Source of the DNA: Pseudoxanthomonas koreensis
Lineage (GTDB): Bacteria > Pseudomonadota > Gammaproteobacteria > Xanthomonadales > Xanthomonadaceae
Direction of reading: 5' to 3'
DNA length: 50,156 bases
Assembly: GCF_010093225.1 (NCBI RefSeq)
Contig: NZ_PDWM01000021.1
Span: forward strand, 1 to 50,156
Positions 42,066-50,156 of the stretch are shown here, piece by piece. Positions within the stretch are counted from its first letter, which is position 1. Every line of letters begins with the position of its first letter. The translations under genes were made by a program, and so were the position numbers. The notes below the pieces were generated by a model, which saw only the letters and a program-made list of their open reading frames with translations, was not told where the DNA came from and did no database searches.

Positions 42066-43817
42066 TCAGCCGCCGCGCCGGTCGCGGAACTGCGCGCTGT
42101 GCAGGTGCGAATACAGCCCGCCGTCCGCAAGCAGCCCGGCATGGGTACCGTGCTCGACCAGGCGCCCCTGGTCCAGCACCAGCACCTGGTCGGCGTGCTC
42201 GATGGTGGACAGGCGATGGGCGATCACCAGGGTGGTGCGGTCGGGCATCAGCTTCTGCAGCGCGTCCTGCACCAGCCGCTCGGATTCGTTGTCCAGCGCG
42301 GCGGTGGCCTCGTCCAGGATCAGCACCGGCGCGTCGCGCAGGATCGCGCGGGCGATGGCCAGGCGCTGGCGCTGGCCGCCGGACAGCAGCGCGCCGTTCT
42401 CGCCGATCGGCGTGTCCAGCCCCTGCGGCAGGCGCTCGATGAACTCCCAGGCGTTGGCCGCCTCGGCCGCGGCGCGGATCGCCGCCGGATCGGCCGGCGC
42501 GCCATAGGCGATGTTGGCCGCCACGGTGTCGTCGAACAGCATCACCTTCTGCCCGACCAGGGCGATCTGGCGGCGCAGGTCGGCCAGCCGGTAGTCGTCC
42601 AGGTCCACGCCATCGAGGGTGATGCGGCCGCTGCTGGGCTCGTAGAAGCGCGGCACCAGCCGCACCAGGCTGGTCTTGCCGCTGCCGGAGCGGCCGACGA
42701 TCGCGGTCACCGTGCCCGGCTGCGCACTGAAGCTGATGTCGTCCAGGGCGAAGCCGGGCTGGTCGCGGTAGCGCAGGCTGACCCGCTCGAAGCGCAGTTC
42801 GCCACGGGCGCGGCCGAGGCTGCGGCGGCCGCTGTCGGCCTCCTCCTCCGCGTCCAGGATCGAGAACAGCCGCTCGGACGCGGCCACGCCGCGCGAGATC
42901 GCGGTCTGCACGCTGGTGATCCGCCGCAGCGAGGGGATGATGCCCATCATCGCCGTCATCAGGCTGATGAACTGGCCGGCATTGAGCCGCCCGGCCAGCG
43001 CCTCGCGCGTGGCTACCGCCACGATCACCGCCAGCGCGATCGCCGCCAGCAGCTGGACCATGGCCGAAGCCGCCGCGCGGGTGGTCTCGACCTTCATGTT
43101 CAGGCCGAGGATGCGGTTGGCCAGCGCCGAATAGCGCGAGATCTCCAGCGCCTGCGCGCCATGGATCTTGACGTCCTGCTGCGCCGCCAGCGACTGCTCG
43201 GCGCTGGCCGCCATCCTGCCCATGCCGTCCTGGATGCCGCCGCTGATGCGCCGGTAGCGCTTGCCCACGTACCAGACGATCACCCCGATCAGCGGCGTGA
43301 TCAGCAGCATCGCCAGGGTCACCTTGACGCTCATGTAGAGCATCAGCGCCAGCAGGTAGACGATGGTCAGGCTGTCGGTGACCAGGGTCTTGAGCGCCTC
43401 GGAACTGGCCTGGGTGACCTGCTCGGTGTCGAAGTTCAGGCGGCTGACCATCACCGGCGTGGATTCGGCGTCGAACCGGGTCGACGGCAGGCGCAGGTAC
43501 TTGGCCAGCACCTGCTCGCGCAGGTCGCGCACCACGCTGCGGCCGGTGCGGGCCATGCCGTAGTCGGTGAGGAAGGTGGCCGCGCTGCGCAGCACGAACA
43601 GGCCGACGATGGCCAGCGGCAGCAGCACCGCCATCTGCGGCTCGGGCTTGACGAAGCCGCGGTTGGTCAGCGGCTCCATCAGCCAGATGAACGCCGCGCC
43701 GGCGGCGGCCTCCACCAGCATGCCCACCAGCGCCGCGCCGAGGAAGATCCGGTAGCGGCCGGTATAGCCGAGCAGGCGGCGGTAGATCGGCCAGACCGGC
43801 TGCTCGTTGCGGCTCAA
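42066..43817 (-). CDS. msbA: Lipid A export ABC transporter MsbA
   Basis: This 583-residue half-transporter flips lipid A-core across the inner membrane as a homodimer. Six transmembrane helices (about 20-325) are followed by the ATPase domain with Walker [10 protein letters not shown] near 376, signature [14 protein letters not shown] near 480, Walker [13 protein letters not shown] near 500 and IAHRLST. The position between exbD and lpxK is the standard xanthomonad arrangement. It overlaps exbD by 4 nt. Confidence 0.96.
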   Translation of the reverse strand: MSRNEQPVWPIYRRLLGYTGRYRIFLGAALVGMLVEAAAGAAFIWLMEPLTNRGFVKPEPQMAVLLPLAIVGLFVLRSAATFLTDYGMARTGRSVVRDLREQVLAKYLRLPSTRFDAESTPVMVSRLNFDTEQVTQASSEALKTLVTDSLTIVYLLALMLYMSVKVTLAMLLITPLIGVIVWYVGKRYRRISGGIQDGMGRMAASAEQSLAAQQDVKIHGAQALEISRYSALANRILGLNMKVETTRAAASAMVQLLAAIALAVIVAVATREALAGRLNAGQFISLMTAMMGIIPSLRRITSVQTAISRGVAASERLFSILDAEEEADSGRRSLGRARGELRFERVSLRYRDQPGFALDDISFSAQPGTVTAIVGRSGSGKTSLVRLVPRFYEPSSGRITLDGVDLDDYRLADLRRQIALVGQKVMLFDDTVAANIAYGAPADPAAIRAAAEAANAWEFIERLPQGLDTPIGENGALLSGGQRQRLAIARAILRDAPVLILDEATAALDNESERLVQDALQKLMPDRTTLVIAHRLSTIEHADQVLVLDQGRLVEHGTHAGLLADGGLYSHLHSAQFRDRRGG

Positions 43818-44248
43818 GGTTGCGGCTCCTGGGCGGTGGCATCCGGCGCGGTGGCGATCGCGATGCGGCGGAAGCCGAGCTGGGCCAGCGCGTCCTGCGC
43901 GGTCACCACCGCCTGGTACGGCGTGCGCGCGTCGGCGCGCAGCATCCCCGCCTGGTCGCGGTCGTCGCCGGCGGCTTCGGCGATCGCCTGCTTCACCGCC
44001 TCGATGCCGGTGCGCAGCACCTCGCGCTCGCCGATGAAATAGCGCCCGTCGGCATTCACCAGGATGTCCAGGGTGCGCGCCGGCGGCGGCGCCTGCGCGC
44101 TGGCCACCGGCAGCTGCAGCTGCAGGGTGGAACGCACGTCGAAGGTGGTGGTGATCACGAAGAAGATGATCAGCACCAGGATCACGTCGATCAACGGCAC
44201 CAGGTCGATGCCCGGCTCGTCGTAGTCGCGCTGGTCGCGGATGCGCAT
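43814..44248 (-). CDS. exbD: ExbD/TolR-family biopolymer transport protein
   Basis: This 144-residue protein has one N-terminal transmembrane helix (about 15-35, [20 protein letters not shown]) with the conserved membrane Asp (LVPLIDV) that carries protons. A periplasmic domain with [18 protein letters not shown] and [21 protein letters not shown] follows. With ExbB it uses the proton gradient to drive outer-membrane work. The ATG at 44248 starts the conserved part, 7 nt after exbB. Confidence 0.93.
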   Translation of the reverse strand: MRIRDQRDYDEPGIDLVPLIDVILVLIIFFVITTTFDVRSTLQLQLPVASAQAPPPARTLDILVNADGRYFIGEREVLRTGIEAVKQAIAEAAGDDRDQAGMLRADARTPYQAVVTAQDALAQLGFRRIAIATAPDATAQEPQP

Positions 44249-44255
44249 CGGCGCC

Positions 44256-44954
44256 TCAGCCGCCCGCCGCCGCGGCGCGCGCCGCGGCGGCCCGGGCCGC
44301 GGCCTGCGCGGCGGCCTGCGCCGGGGTCGCCTGCGCCGGCGAGGGCGCGGCGCGGGCATTGTCCAGCGCGTCCAGCAGCGCGGTCGCTTCCTGCTCCATG
44401 TCGATCACGTAGCCGGCGATGCGGCTGCGGAAGAAGCGGTGGAAGATCAGCGCCGGCACCGCGATGATCATGCCGGTGGCCGTGCACACCAGCGCCTTGC
44501 CGATGCCGCCGGCGAGCTGGTTCACGTCGCCCAGGCCGTGGTCGAGGATGCCCAGGAACATCTGGATCATGCCCACCACCGTGCCCAGCAGGCCCAGCAG
44601 CGGGCCGGCCGAGGCGATGGTGCCCAGCGCGCTGAGGAAGCGTTCCATCCGGAACACCAGGTGGCGACCGGTGTCCTCGATCCGCTCGCGGATCATCTCG
44701 CGCGGCCTGTGGCGCACGTCCAGCGCGGCGGCCAGCAGCGCGCCCAGCGGCGAATTGCGCCGCAACGATTCGATGTGGGCCGGGTCCAGCTGGCCGCGCG
44801 CGGCCCAGTTGCGGACCTCCTCGCCCAGCCGCGGCGGCATGACCTCGGTGCGGCGCAGGCTCCACAACCGCTCCAGGATGATCGCCAGGGCCGCCACGCC
44901 CAGCAGCAGCAAGGGCAACATCGGCCATCCACCGGCCTTGACCAGCTCCCACAC
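44256..44954 (-). CDS. exbB: ExbB/TolQ-family proton channel protein
   Basis: A GTG start at 44954 is preferred because GGAGG lies 8 nt upstream and MWELVKAGGWPMLPL-type beginnings are usual for the family; the frame is open further up. The 232 residues hold three membrane helices (about 12-30, 115-140 and 160-182) with the conserved IASAGPLLGLLGTVVGMIQMF and GGIGKALVCTATGMIIAVPAL. The C-terminus is a long Ala-rich tail (about 205-232) that is unusual and low-complexity. Confidence 0.92.
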   Translation of the reverse strand: MWELVKAGGWPMLPLLLLGVAALAIILERLWSLRRTEVMPPRLGEEVRNWAARGQLDPAHIESLRRNSPLGALLAAALDVRHRPREMIRERIEDTGRHLVFRMERFLSALGTIASAGPLLGLLGTVVGMIQMFLGILDHGLGDVNQLAGGIGKALVCTATGMIIAVPALIFHRFFRSRIAGYVIDMEQEATALLDALDNARAAPSPAQATPAQAAAQAAARAAAARAAAAGG

Positions 44955-45053
44955 CTGAACCACCTCCGGCCCGTGGCCGCATCGCACGAAGGCCAAGGAT
45001 GACGGCAAAGGCGGGGCCGGCGCCAGCCCGGCCGCCATGGACCGCGGCGTGGC

Positions 45054-47459
45054 TCACGTTGCCGGCGGCTGCGCACGCCGGTCCCACAGCCGCGCGCGCC
45101 AGGGCCGGCGCTCGCGCACCGAGACGCCGTCGGCACCGATCCAGACCCGGATCGCGCCCGAATCCGGGGTGCCGAGCACTTCGGCGCCCTGCCCGCGCCA
45201 GCGCCGCACCACCTCCGCGCGTGGATGGCCGAAGCGGTTGCCGTGGCCGGCGGCCACCAGCGCCAGCCGCGCGCCGCTGGCGGCGACGAAGCCGGCCGAC
45301 GAGGAACCGGCGCTGCCGTGGTGCGGCACCACCACCACCTCCGCGCGCAGCAGGTCCGGCGCGCGCAGCAGCCGTTGCTCGACCACCTCGCCGATATCGC
45401 CCGGCAGCAGCACCGCGCCATGCGCCGAGGCGATCCGCAGCACGCAGCCGGCCTCGTTGCCCAGGTAGGGGAAGTACTCAGGCGGATGCAGGAAGGCGAA
45501 GCGGACCCCGTCCCACTCCCAGCCCTCGCCGCTGCGGCACGGCGCCTGGACCCGCACCGGCGCCCCGTCCGGCGCCAGCGAATGCGCCCCCGGCACGCCG
45601 CGGCGCCCCGCCTCCCAGCCGCCGGCGTGGTCGCTGTCGCCATGGCTGATCACCCCCCGGTCCAGCCGCGCCACGCCCAGCGCGCGCAGCGCCGGCAGCA
45701 CCGCCCGCTCGCCGGCGTCGTAGCCGTCGCGCGCGGCCGGGCCGGCGTCGTACAGCAGCGCGTGGTGGGCGGTGCGCACCCCCACCGCCAGCCCCTGGCC
45801 CACGTCCAGTACGTGCAGTTCCAGTTCGCCGGGCGCCGGCAGTTCGCGTGGCGGATGCAGCAGCGGCAGCCACAGCAGCAGCGCCAGCCCGCGCCCCGGC
45901 AGGCCGCGCGGCAGCAGCAGCCAGAACGCGCCCAGCAAGGCCAGCGGCAGCGCCACGTCGCGCGCTTCCGGCAGCCACCACAGGGCGAAGCGGCTGGAGG
46001 CCAGCCCTTCGAACAGGCGCCAGCTCGGCTCGAAGCAGGCCGCCGCCGCGCGCCAGGCCCAGCCGCCGGTGCCCGGGTGCAGCGCCTCCAGCCCGGTACC
46101 GAGCAGCGACAGCGGCACCACCACCAGGCTCCACCACGGGATCGCCACCAGGTTGGCCAGCGGCCCGGCCAGCGAAGCCTGGTTGAACAGCACCACGCCC
46201 AGCGGCAGCAGCCCCAGCGTGGCCACGCCCTGGGCCGAGAGGAAATCGCGGACCAGGCGCCGGCGCCCGTCCTGCGGCGGCAGGCACCACAGCAGCCAGG
46301 CCACCCCGGCGAAGCTGAGCCAGAACCCGGCCTGCAGCACCGCCAGCGGATCGGCCAGCACGATCGCCAGCAGCGCCAGCGCCAGCGCGTGCGCCATCCC
46401 CAGCGGCCGCCGCGACAGCCGCGCCGCGGCCACCACCGCGATCATCAGCAGCGTGCGCACGGTCGGCAGGGCGAACCCGGCCACCGCGGTGTAACCGGCC
46501 GCGCCGAGCACCGCGGCCACCGCCATCGCCTGCGGTCGCGGCCAGCGCCGCGCCAGCCCCGGCAACAGCCACCACCCCGCCCACGCCAGCCAGGCGCAGG
46601 CCGCGGCGACGATGCCGACATGGAACCCGGAGATCGCGATCAGGTGGGTCAGCCCGACCGCGCGCAGCCGCTCCCAGTCGGCATCGTCCAGCACGCGGGT
46701 ATCGCCCAGCGCCAGCGCGCGGACGAAGCGCGCCGACGGCGACGGCACCGCGGCCACGATCCGCGCCGCCATCGCGTCGCGCCAGGCGTCGATGCCGGCG
46801 GCCGGCGCCAGTTCCCGCGGCGCCGGCGCCGCACGCACGTGGCCGCTGGCGGCGATCCGCTGCGCCAGCGCGTAGCGCCCGGCATCGAAGCCGCCGGGAT
46901 TGGACAGCCCGCGCGGCGCGCGCAGCTTCAGCGCCAGCTCCCAGCGCGCGCCCGGATGCAGGCCCAGGCGCGGCCCCGGTTCGCGCGCATCGAAGTCGTC
47001 GTACCAGGCCAGCTGCAGCAGGCGGCCGCGCAGGAATTCCGGTGCATGGGTATGGCCGTGCGCATCGGCATCGGCGTCGGCCCCGGTATCGACGCGGAAG
47101 CCGAAGCGCGTGCGCCGCGGCTCGTGTTCCGGCAGCCCGACCACCTGCCCGCGCAGCTGCACCTGCACGCCTTCGCGGTCGGCCGGCAACTGCGCCTGCA
47201 GCGCCCAGCCGGCGTGCAGCGCGGCCCAGCCGTAACCGAGCAGGCACGCCGCCGCCGCGCGCCCGCGCCAGGCCCGCATCCAGCCGGCCAGTGCCGCCGC
47301 CAGCGCCAGCCAGCGCAGCGGCGCCGGCGGCAGCGCCGGCAGGAACAGGCAGGCGACCACGCCGGCCAGCAGCGCCGCCGCGCAGGCCAGGCCCAGCGGG
47401 TGCGGCGGCCGGGCCGCGGTCGCCCGGGGTGCTTCCCGCAGCGATGGCGCCGCGTCCAC
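45054..47459 (-). CDS. comEC: DNA internalization channel ComEC/Rec2
   Basis: This 801-residue inner-membrane protein imports single-stranded DNA during natural transformation. The N-terminal region has hydrophobic helices and a DUF4131-like domain. The Competence domain (about 220-500) includes HLIAISGFHVGIVAA and many helices. The C-terminal metallo-beta-lactamase-like domain (about 535-770) has ELHVLDVGQGLAV, ISHGDSDHAGG near 606 and VVVVPHHGSAGSS, a complete metal-binding set. It begins with GTG, only 3 nt after the integron integrase stop, with no room for its own promoter except inside that gene. It is followed by exbB after 99 nt. Confidence 0.95.
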   Translation of the reverse strand: MDAAPSLREAPRATAARPPHPLGLACAAALLAGVVACLFLPALPPAPLRWLALAAALAGWMRAWRGRAAAACLLGYGWAALHAGWALQAQLPADREGVQVQLRGQVVGLPEHEPRRTRFGFRVDTGADADADAHGHTHAPEFLRGRLLQLAWYDDFDAREPGPRLGLHPGARWELALKLRAPRGLSNPGGFDAGRYALAQRIAASGHVRAAPAPRELAPAAGIDAWRDAMAARIVAAVPSPSARFVRALALGDTRVLDDADWERLRAVGLTHLIAISGFHVGIVAAACAWLAWAGWWLLPGLARRWPRPQAMAVAAVLGAAGYTAVAGFALPTVRTLLMIAVVAAARLSRRPLGMAHALALALLAIVLADPLAVLQAGFWLSFAGVAWLLWCLPPQDGRRRLVRDFLSAQGVATLGLLPLGVVLFNQASLAGPLANLVAIPWWSLVVVPLSLLGTGLEALHPGTGGWAWRAAAACFEPSWRLFEGLASSRFALWWLPEARDVALPLALLGAFWLLLPRGLPGRGLALLLWLPLLHPPRELPAPGELELHVLDVGQGLAVGVRTAHHALLYDAGPAARDGYDAGERAVLPALRALGVARLDRGVISHGDSDHAGGWEAGRRGVPGAHSLAPDGAPVRVQAPCRSGEGWEWDGVRFAFLHPPEYFPYLGNEAGCVLRIASAHGAVLLPGDIGEVVEQRLLRAPDLLRAEVVVVPHHGSAGSSSAGFVAASGARLALVAAGHGNRFGHPRAEVVRRWRGQGAEVLGTPDSGAIRVWIGADGVSVRERRPWRARLWDRRAQPPAT

Positions 47460-47462
47460 CGG

Positions 47463-48551
47463 CTACAGGTCCAGCGGGCTGCGCACCGCCGAGGCACCAC
47501 GGCCGAGCACATGGGTGTAGATCTGGGTCGTCGCCAGGTCCTTGTGCCCGAGCAGCTCCTGCACCGTGCGGATGTCGTAGCCGCTTTCGAGCAGGTGGGT
47601 GGCGAAGGAATGGCGCAGGGTGTGGCAGGTGGCCGGCTTGGCGATGCCCGCGCGCAGTCGCGCCCTGCGCACCGCCCGCTGCAGCACGCTCTCGTCCAGG
47701 TGGTGGCGGCGCAGCCTGCCGCTGCGCGGGTCGGTGGACAGCCCCGGAGAGGGGAACAGGTACTGCCAGCCGATCTCGCCCGGCGCCGCCGGATACTTGC
47801 GCTCCAGCGCATCGGGCAGCCACGCCTGGCCATGGCCGGCGGCCAGGTCGGCCGCGTGCAGCACCGCCACCCGTTCCACCGCCGCGGCCAGCGGTTCGCG
47901 CAGGCGCTGCGGCAGCGGCACCCGGCGGTCCTTGCCGCCCTTGCCCTCGCGCACCAGGATCTCGCCGCGGGCGAAGTCCACGTCCTTGACCCGCAGCCGC
48001 AGCGCCTCCATCAGGCGCATGCCGGTGCCGTACAGCAGCGCCGCCAGCAGCCCCGCCTGCCCGTCCATCAGCGCCAGCAGGCGCCGCACCTCCGGCACCG
48101 ACAGCACCACCGGCAGCCGCCGCGGCCGCTTGGCGCGGACCACGTTGTCCATCCACGGCAGGTTGATCCCGAGCACGTCGCGGTACAGGAACAGCAGCGC
48201 GGCCAGCGCCTGGTTCTGGGTCCCGGCGGCGACCTTGCCGCGGGTGGCCAGCACGGTGAGGAAGGCCTCCACCTCCGGCCCGCCCATCTCGCGCGGGTGG
48301 CGGCGGCCGTTGGCCAGGATGAAGCGGCGGATCCAGCCGACATAGGCCTGCTCGGTGCGCACGCTGTAGTGGCGCAGGCGCAGGCGCTGGCGGACCTGGT
48401 CGAGCAGGCGCGGCGGCGGCGGTGGCGACGCCGCGCCGTCCGCCGCCGGCGAAGCGCCGGGCGTGGCCGCGGCGACGGCCGGAATCCGCGTCCTGCCCGC
48501 CCCGCCCCGGATGGACCGGGTTACACCCCCATTCCTGCCCGATAACCCCAT
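47463..48551 (-). CDS. intI: Integron integrase
   Basis: From the ATG at 48551, which follows AAGGA at good spacing, this is 362 residues. A TTG at 48608 would add 19. A Pro/Ala-rich N-terminal extension of about 45 residues precedes the SAM-like domain ([25 protein letters not shown]). The catalytic set is complete: R in [11 protein letters not shown] near 177, K in [13 protein letters not shown] near 310, H in LLGHKDL and the nucleophile Y in IYTHV near 344. The integron-specific insertion [20 protein letters not shown] (about 240-262) separates it from XerC/D. It recombines attC with attI to gather cassettes. comEC follows 3 nt later. No LexA-type box is visible upstream. Confidence 0.95.
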   Translation of the reverse strand: MGLSGRNGGVTRSIRGGAGRTRIPAVAAATPGASPAADGAASPPPPPRLLDQVRQRLRLRHYSVRTEQAYVGWIRRFILANGRRHPREMGGPEVEAFLTVLATRGKVAAGTQNQALAALLFLYRDVLGINLPWMDNVVRAKRPRRLPVVLSVPEVRRLLALMDGQAGLLAALLYGTGMRLMEALRLRVKDVDFARGEILVREGKGGKDRRVPLPQRLREPLAAAVERVAVLHAADLAAGHGQAWLPDALERKYPAAPGEIGWQYLFPSPGLSTDPRSGRLRRHHLDESVLQRAVRRARLRAGIAKPATCHTLRHSFATHLLESGYDIRTVQELLGHKDLATTQIYTHVLGRGASAVRSPLDL

Positions 48552-48714
48552 GGCGCGTCCTTGCACCGGATAACACCGGCAGGCTAGCGCGCGGACCGGG
48601 CCGGCCAATCAGCCAGGGTATTGATCGGAGGTAGGAATTCGCGCCTTGCCGCCCCGGCCGGTGCCGGCATACGCTGCACAACACCCCGCTCCGGGGATCG
48701 AATAGCAGTTAGGC
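48552..48714. other. attI region of the integron
   Basis: This spacer between intI and the first cassette ends in the core site GTTAGGC at 48708-48714, the expected crossover G/TTAGGC. It contains a small CCCCGCTCCGGGG hairpin. Weak -35/-10-like boxes (TTGCCG 48646-48651, CATACG 48668-48673) may be the cassette promoter. The intI promoter must lie here on the other strand. Confidence 0.7.
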
Positions 48715-48732
48715 CTCTATGGAAGTCTCCTG

Positions 48733-49128
48733 ATGAACCGTGCAATCGCCAACGAAATAACTAGGCTCGGCGGCGATCCGACAGATGAGGTATGGGTCTG
48801 GCTTGTAACTCGCGGACCCCATGGGCCTTCCTTCACTTGGGGACAAACTCGCAATAAGCCCCCAGGATACGTTTCGGCATCGCACCTCCAGGACGTTGTT
48901 GGAGAACTGGCGCTTTCCATTCCGGCGTTTCAGGAGCGCGCCCTGCGCGTCGTAAATTTGGCTATGGATTCGGAGCATTCCGAGTTGACACGGCGTGCTA
49001 TCCAAGTTGCGGCGGTAATCGGCGGCAGCAATGAGTTGCGGCGTGTCAAACAACTTGAGTCCAGCCAAGACCCGGTCGTAGCCTCTGATGCTCGAGCCTC
49101 TGCGTTTTACCTCAAGGGTCGCTACTAG
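48733..49128 (+). CDS. Cassette 1 protein, HEAT-like, unknown function
   Basis: This 131-residue protein fills the first cassette (48709-49184). The first half is unlike families I know (GGDPTDEVWVWLVTRGPHGPSF). The second half has two short helical repeats (ALRVVNLAMDSEHSELTRRAIQVAAVIGG and NELRRVKQLESSQDPVVASDARASAFYL) resembling HEAT repeats. Codon use is much less GC-rich than in intI or comEC, as usual for cassettes. A 143-codon frame on the other strand is judged a shadow. Confidence 0.72.
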   Translation: MNRAIANEITRLGGDPTDEVWVWLVTRGPHGPSFTWGQTRNKPPGYVSASHLQDVVGELALSIPAFQERALRVVNLAMDSEHSELTRRAIQVAAVIGGSNELRRVKQLESSQDPVVASDARASAFYLKGRY

Positions 49129-49130
49129 CG

Positions 49131-49190
49131 GCCTAACCATTCATTCAAGCCGAACCCGCTTCGCGGGTCGGCTTAACTCAAGCGTTAGGC
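49131..49190 (+). other. attC site of cassette 1
   Basis: This 60-bp site runs from GCCTAAC (49131-49137) to GTTAGGC (49184-49190). Between them, inner complementary blocks (AAGCCGA with TCGGCTT, and ACCCGC with GCGGGT around a TTC centre) let the single strand fold into the hairpin used by IntI. Confidence 0.92.
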
Positions 49191-49193
49191 CTC

Positions 49194-49661
49194 ATGAACA
49201 GCATTCTCCTCGCCGTTGCTCTTCTTTCTGGCTCAGCCACCGACTTTGGTAGTGCCGTTACAGACGAGGAGCTTAGTCTCGGCGGTGTGACGCTTGACGA
49301 TTCGGAGAGCGAAGTCTTGGCCGTGCTTGGCCAACCAGTACGGCAATCTGATACGGGCGAGAGCATTGCGTTTGAGTACCCTGGACTGACCGTGATGATC
49401 GGTTGGCTAGAGCAGGCTGGTCCAGGCAAGTCGCGCCGCGTGCTCCAGCTCAACGCCACGGGGCAGAATGCTTGTACTCCTGCCGGGATCTGTCCGGGCG
49501 CTCCACTGTCAAAGGCCTTGGCGGCCTATGGTCAGCCCATCAAGTCAGAGCGAGAGTCTGGTAGCTTCTGGGAGTACTACAGCAATCAATCTTCTTGCTG
49601 GCTTCAGCTTGGCATATCTGGCGGCACAATTAGCTCAATCAGTGCAGTGTGCCAGCCATGA
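49194..49661 (+). CDS. Cassette 2 protein, secreted, unknown function
   Basis: This 155-residue protein has a probable short signal peptide (MNSILLAVALLSGSATDFGSA). Two related segments (GGVTLDDSESEVLAVLGQPV and CPGAPLSKALAAYGQPI) resemble the GMTKxxVxxxLGxP repeat of BamE/SmpA-like domains. Four cysteines could pair outside the cytoplasm. The ATG is 3 nt after the attC core; its TTAGG may act as ribosome site. The stop precedes the next attC by 1 nt. Confidence 0.75.
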   Translation: MNSILLAVALLSGSATDFGSAVTDEELSLGGVTLDDSESEVLAVLGQPVRQSDTGESIAFEYPGLTVMIGWLEQAGPGKSRRVLQLNATGQNACTPAGICPGAPLSKALAAYGQPIKSERESGSFWEYYSNQSSCWLQLGISGGTISSISAVCQP

Positions 49662-49662
49662 G

Positions 49663-49722
49663 GCCTAACAATTCATTCAAGCCGACGCCGCTCCGCGGCG
49701 CGGCTTAACTCAGGCGTTAGGC
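49663..49722 (+). other. attC site of cassette 2
   Basis: This 60-bp site runs from GCCTAAC (49663-49669) to GTTAGGC (49716-49722). It is close to attC 1 outside the hairpin tip, which differs (GACGCCGCTCCGCGGCGC). Equal length and near identity suggest both cassettes come from the same integron pool. Confidence 0.92.
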
Positions 49723-49741
49723 CTCTTAGGGGAAGGGTGTC

Positions 49742-50035
49742 GTGGTCACAGACATTGACAAAGACTTCTACAATCGTGCAGACGCCGTCATACACCTTGC
49801 TAATGATCAGCTCGCTGATATTTCTCGTGGCAAAGTTAGCGCTTCTTGCATGTATGCCACTGCTCGCTTTAATGCGTGGGTTAGTGCTTGTGGCCACGCT
49901 TCAGCCGAGGACATGGCCGCTGCAAAGGAGGAGACCGTTAACTACTTCACCAAGCAGTACCGCGCCATGCTTGAGGAGAACATGGATGACTACATTGGAA
50001 AGTTCAGTGAGTACATGCAGCCACCAGAGGCCTAA
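49742..50035 (+). CDS. Cassette 3 protein, DUF3144-like
   Basis: This 97-residue cytoplasmic protein starts with GTG after a strong AGGGGAAGG. DFYNRADAVIHLANDQL, KVSASCMYATARFNAWVSACG and ETVNYFTKQYRAMLEENMDDYI match the small DUF3144 family, whose function is unknown. The stop codon TAA is inside the first core (GCCTAAC) of its own attC site. Confidence 0.8.
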   Translation: MVTDIDKDFYNRADAVIHLANDQLADISRGKVSASCMYATARFNAWVSACGHASAEDMAAAKEETVNYFTKQYRAMLEENMDDYIGKFSEYMQPPEA

Positions 50036-50041
50036 CAATTC
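50030..50041 (+). other. Truncated attC of cassette 3
   Basis: GCCTAACAATTC matches the first 12 bases of attC 2, then the sequence changes completely. No GTTAGGC partner follows within the window. Confidence 0.75.
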
Positions 50042-50156
50042 CTGTATGGACTCCTCCGTCAAGCAGCTGTTGTCGAAGTGATCTGACCGGGGAAGCGGAA
50101 CGGTTGCAGTCGTGTATTCGGCCTTAGGGTGAGCCGTTGATGTGCTCGGGCCATCA
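50042..50156. other. Sequence interrupting attC 3, possible insertion-sequence end
   Basis: These 115 bases have no gene. They begin CTGTATGGACTCCTCCGTC, which resembles the subterminal repeat of IS1111-type elements as I recall it. IS1111-attC elements are known to insert into attC sites. No transposase is visible before the window ends. Confidence 0.35.

Noticed and set aside
39394-42507. 1037-codon plus-strand frame over lpxK and kdsB
   Set aside because: No recognisable domain, and it is antisense to conserved LPS genes.
45225-48545. 1106-codon plus-strand frame across comEC and intI
   Set aside because: The translation is low-complexity Gln/Arg/Ala and antisense to two clear genes.
48552-48608. 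Upstream TTG start for the integron integrase at 48608
   Set aside because: It adds 19 residues without homology, while the ATG at 48551 has AAGGA at good spacing.
48552-48707. LexA/SOS box controlling intI
   Set aside because: No CTGT-N8-ACAG and no TTAG-N6-TACTA type site could be found on either strand.
48709-49140. Minus-strand 143-codon ORF in cassette 1
   Set aside because: It spans the attI junction and the attC edge, whereas the plus-strand ORF fits inside the cassette in the usual direction.
47463-50041. Class 1 (clinical) integron
   Set aside because: No resistance cassette, qac or sul gene is present, and the integrase sits in a core-gene operon with resident-type attC sites.

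Overview
The window is high-GC gammaproteobacterial chromosome, most likely from the Xanthomonadaceae (Lysobacter/Luteimonas/Pseudoxanthomonas-like). The evidence is a FimX-type c-di-GMP receptor, the block comEC-exbB-exbD-msbA-lpxK-kdsB, a phosphoribosyltransferase next to an S-methyl-5'-thioinosine phosphorylase-like enzyme, and dispersed ~135-bp inverted-repeat elements. These assignments come from reading motifs; no database search was run.

Region 1 (1-26,300) is core chromosome. It holds a GAF-GAF-GGDEF-EAL protein, an ECF sigma factor with an anti-sigma-like membrane protein read in one frame into a YigZ-family protein, an ABC exporter, an AidB-like acyl-CoA dehydrogenase, FimX, a CYTH protein, a DsbA/FrnE-like oxidoreductase, NagZ, two purine-salvage enzymes, a cold-shock protein, two alpha/beta hydrolases, a 1661-residue alpha-2-macroglobulin lipoprotein with an intact thioester motif, an FMN-dependent glutamate synthase-like protein, and tRNA-Val and tRNA-Leu. 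Four long inverted repeats (family A) and one shorter pair (family B) sit at gene ends. At six gene ends the TAG at the repeat terminus is the stop codon.

Region 2 (26,313-35,403) is a 9.04-kb island in tRNA-Cys, bounded by 50-bp direct repeats. It reads as a phage satellite: tyrosine integrase, small regulators, a P-loop replication ATPase with 9-bp repeats at both ends of its gene, a Nu1-like DNA-binding protein, an HK97-type major capsid protein, prohead protease, a P27-like small terminase and an HNH nuclease. I find no portal, large terminase or tail gene, so it looks like a compact capsid-encoding satellite that would need a helper phage for the rest. It also carries a replacement tRNA-Cys terminator.

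Region 3 (35,350-47,460) is a long leftward gene train: comEC, exbB, exbD, msbA, lpxK, kdsB, a low-molecular-weight phosphatase, a thioredoxin/NHL protein, uvrC and pgsA, followed by tRNA-Gly and tRNA-Cys. Many neighbours overlap by 4 nt. It combines DNA uptake, lipid A/KDO synthesis and export, excision repair and phospholipid synthesis.

Region 4 (47,463-50,156) is a chromosomal integron. The integron integrase lies 3 nt upstream of comEC and in the same direction. On its other side are attI, two cassettes with near-identical 60-bp attC sites, and a third cassette (DUF3144-like) whose attC is cut off after 12 bp by sequence resembling an IS1111-type end. The points most worth a second look are the minimal capsid satellite, the integrase-comEC coupling, the repeats that supply stop codons, and the interrupted attC.
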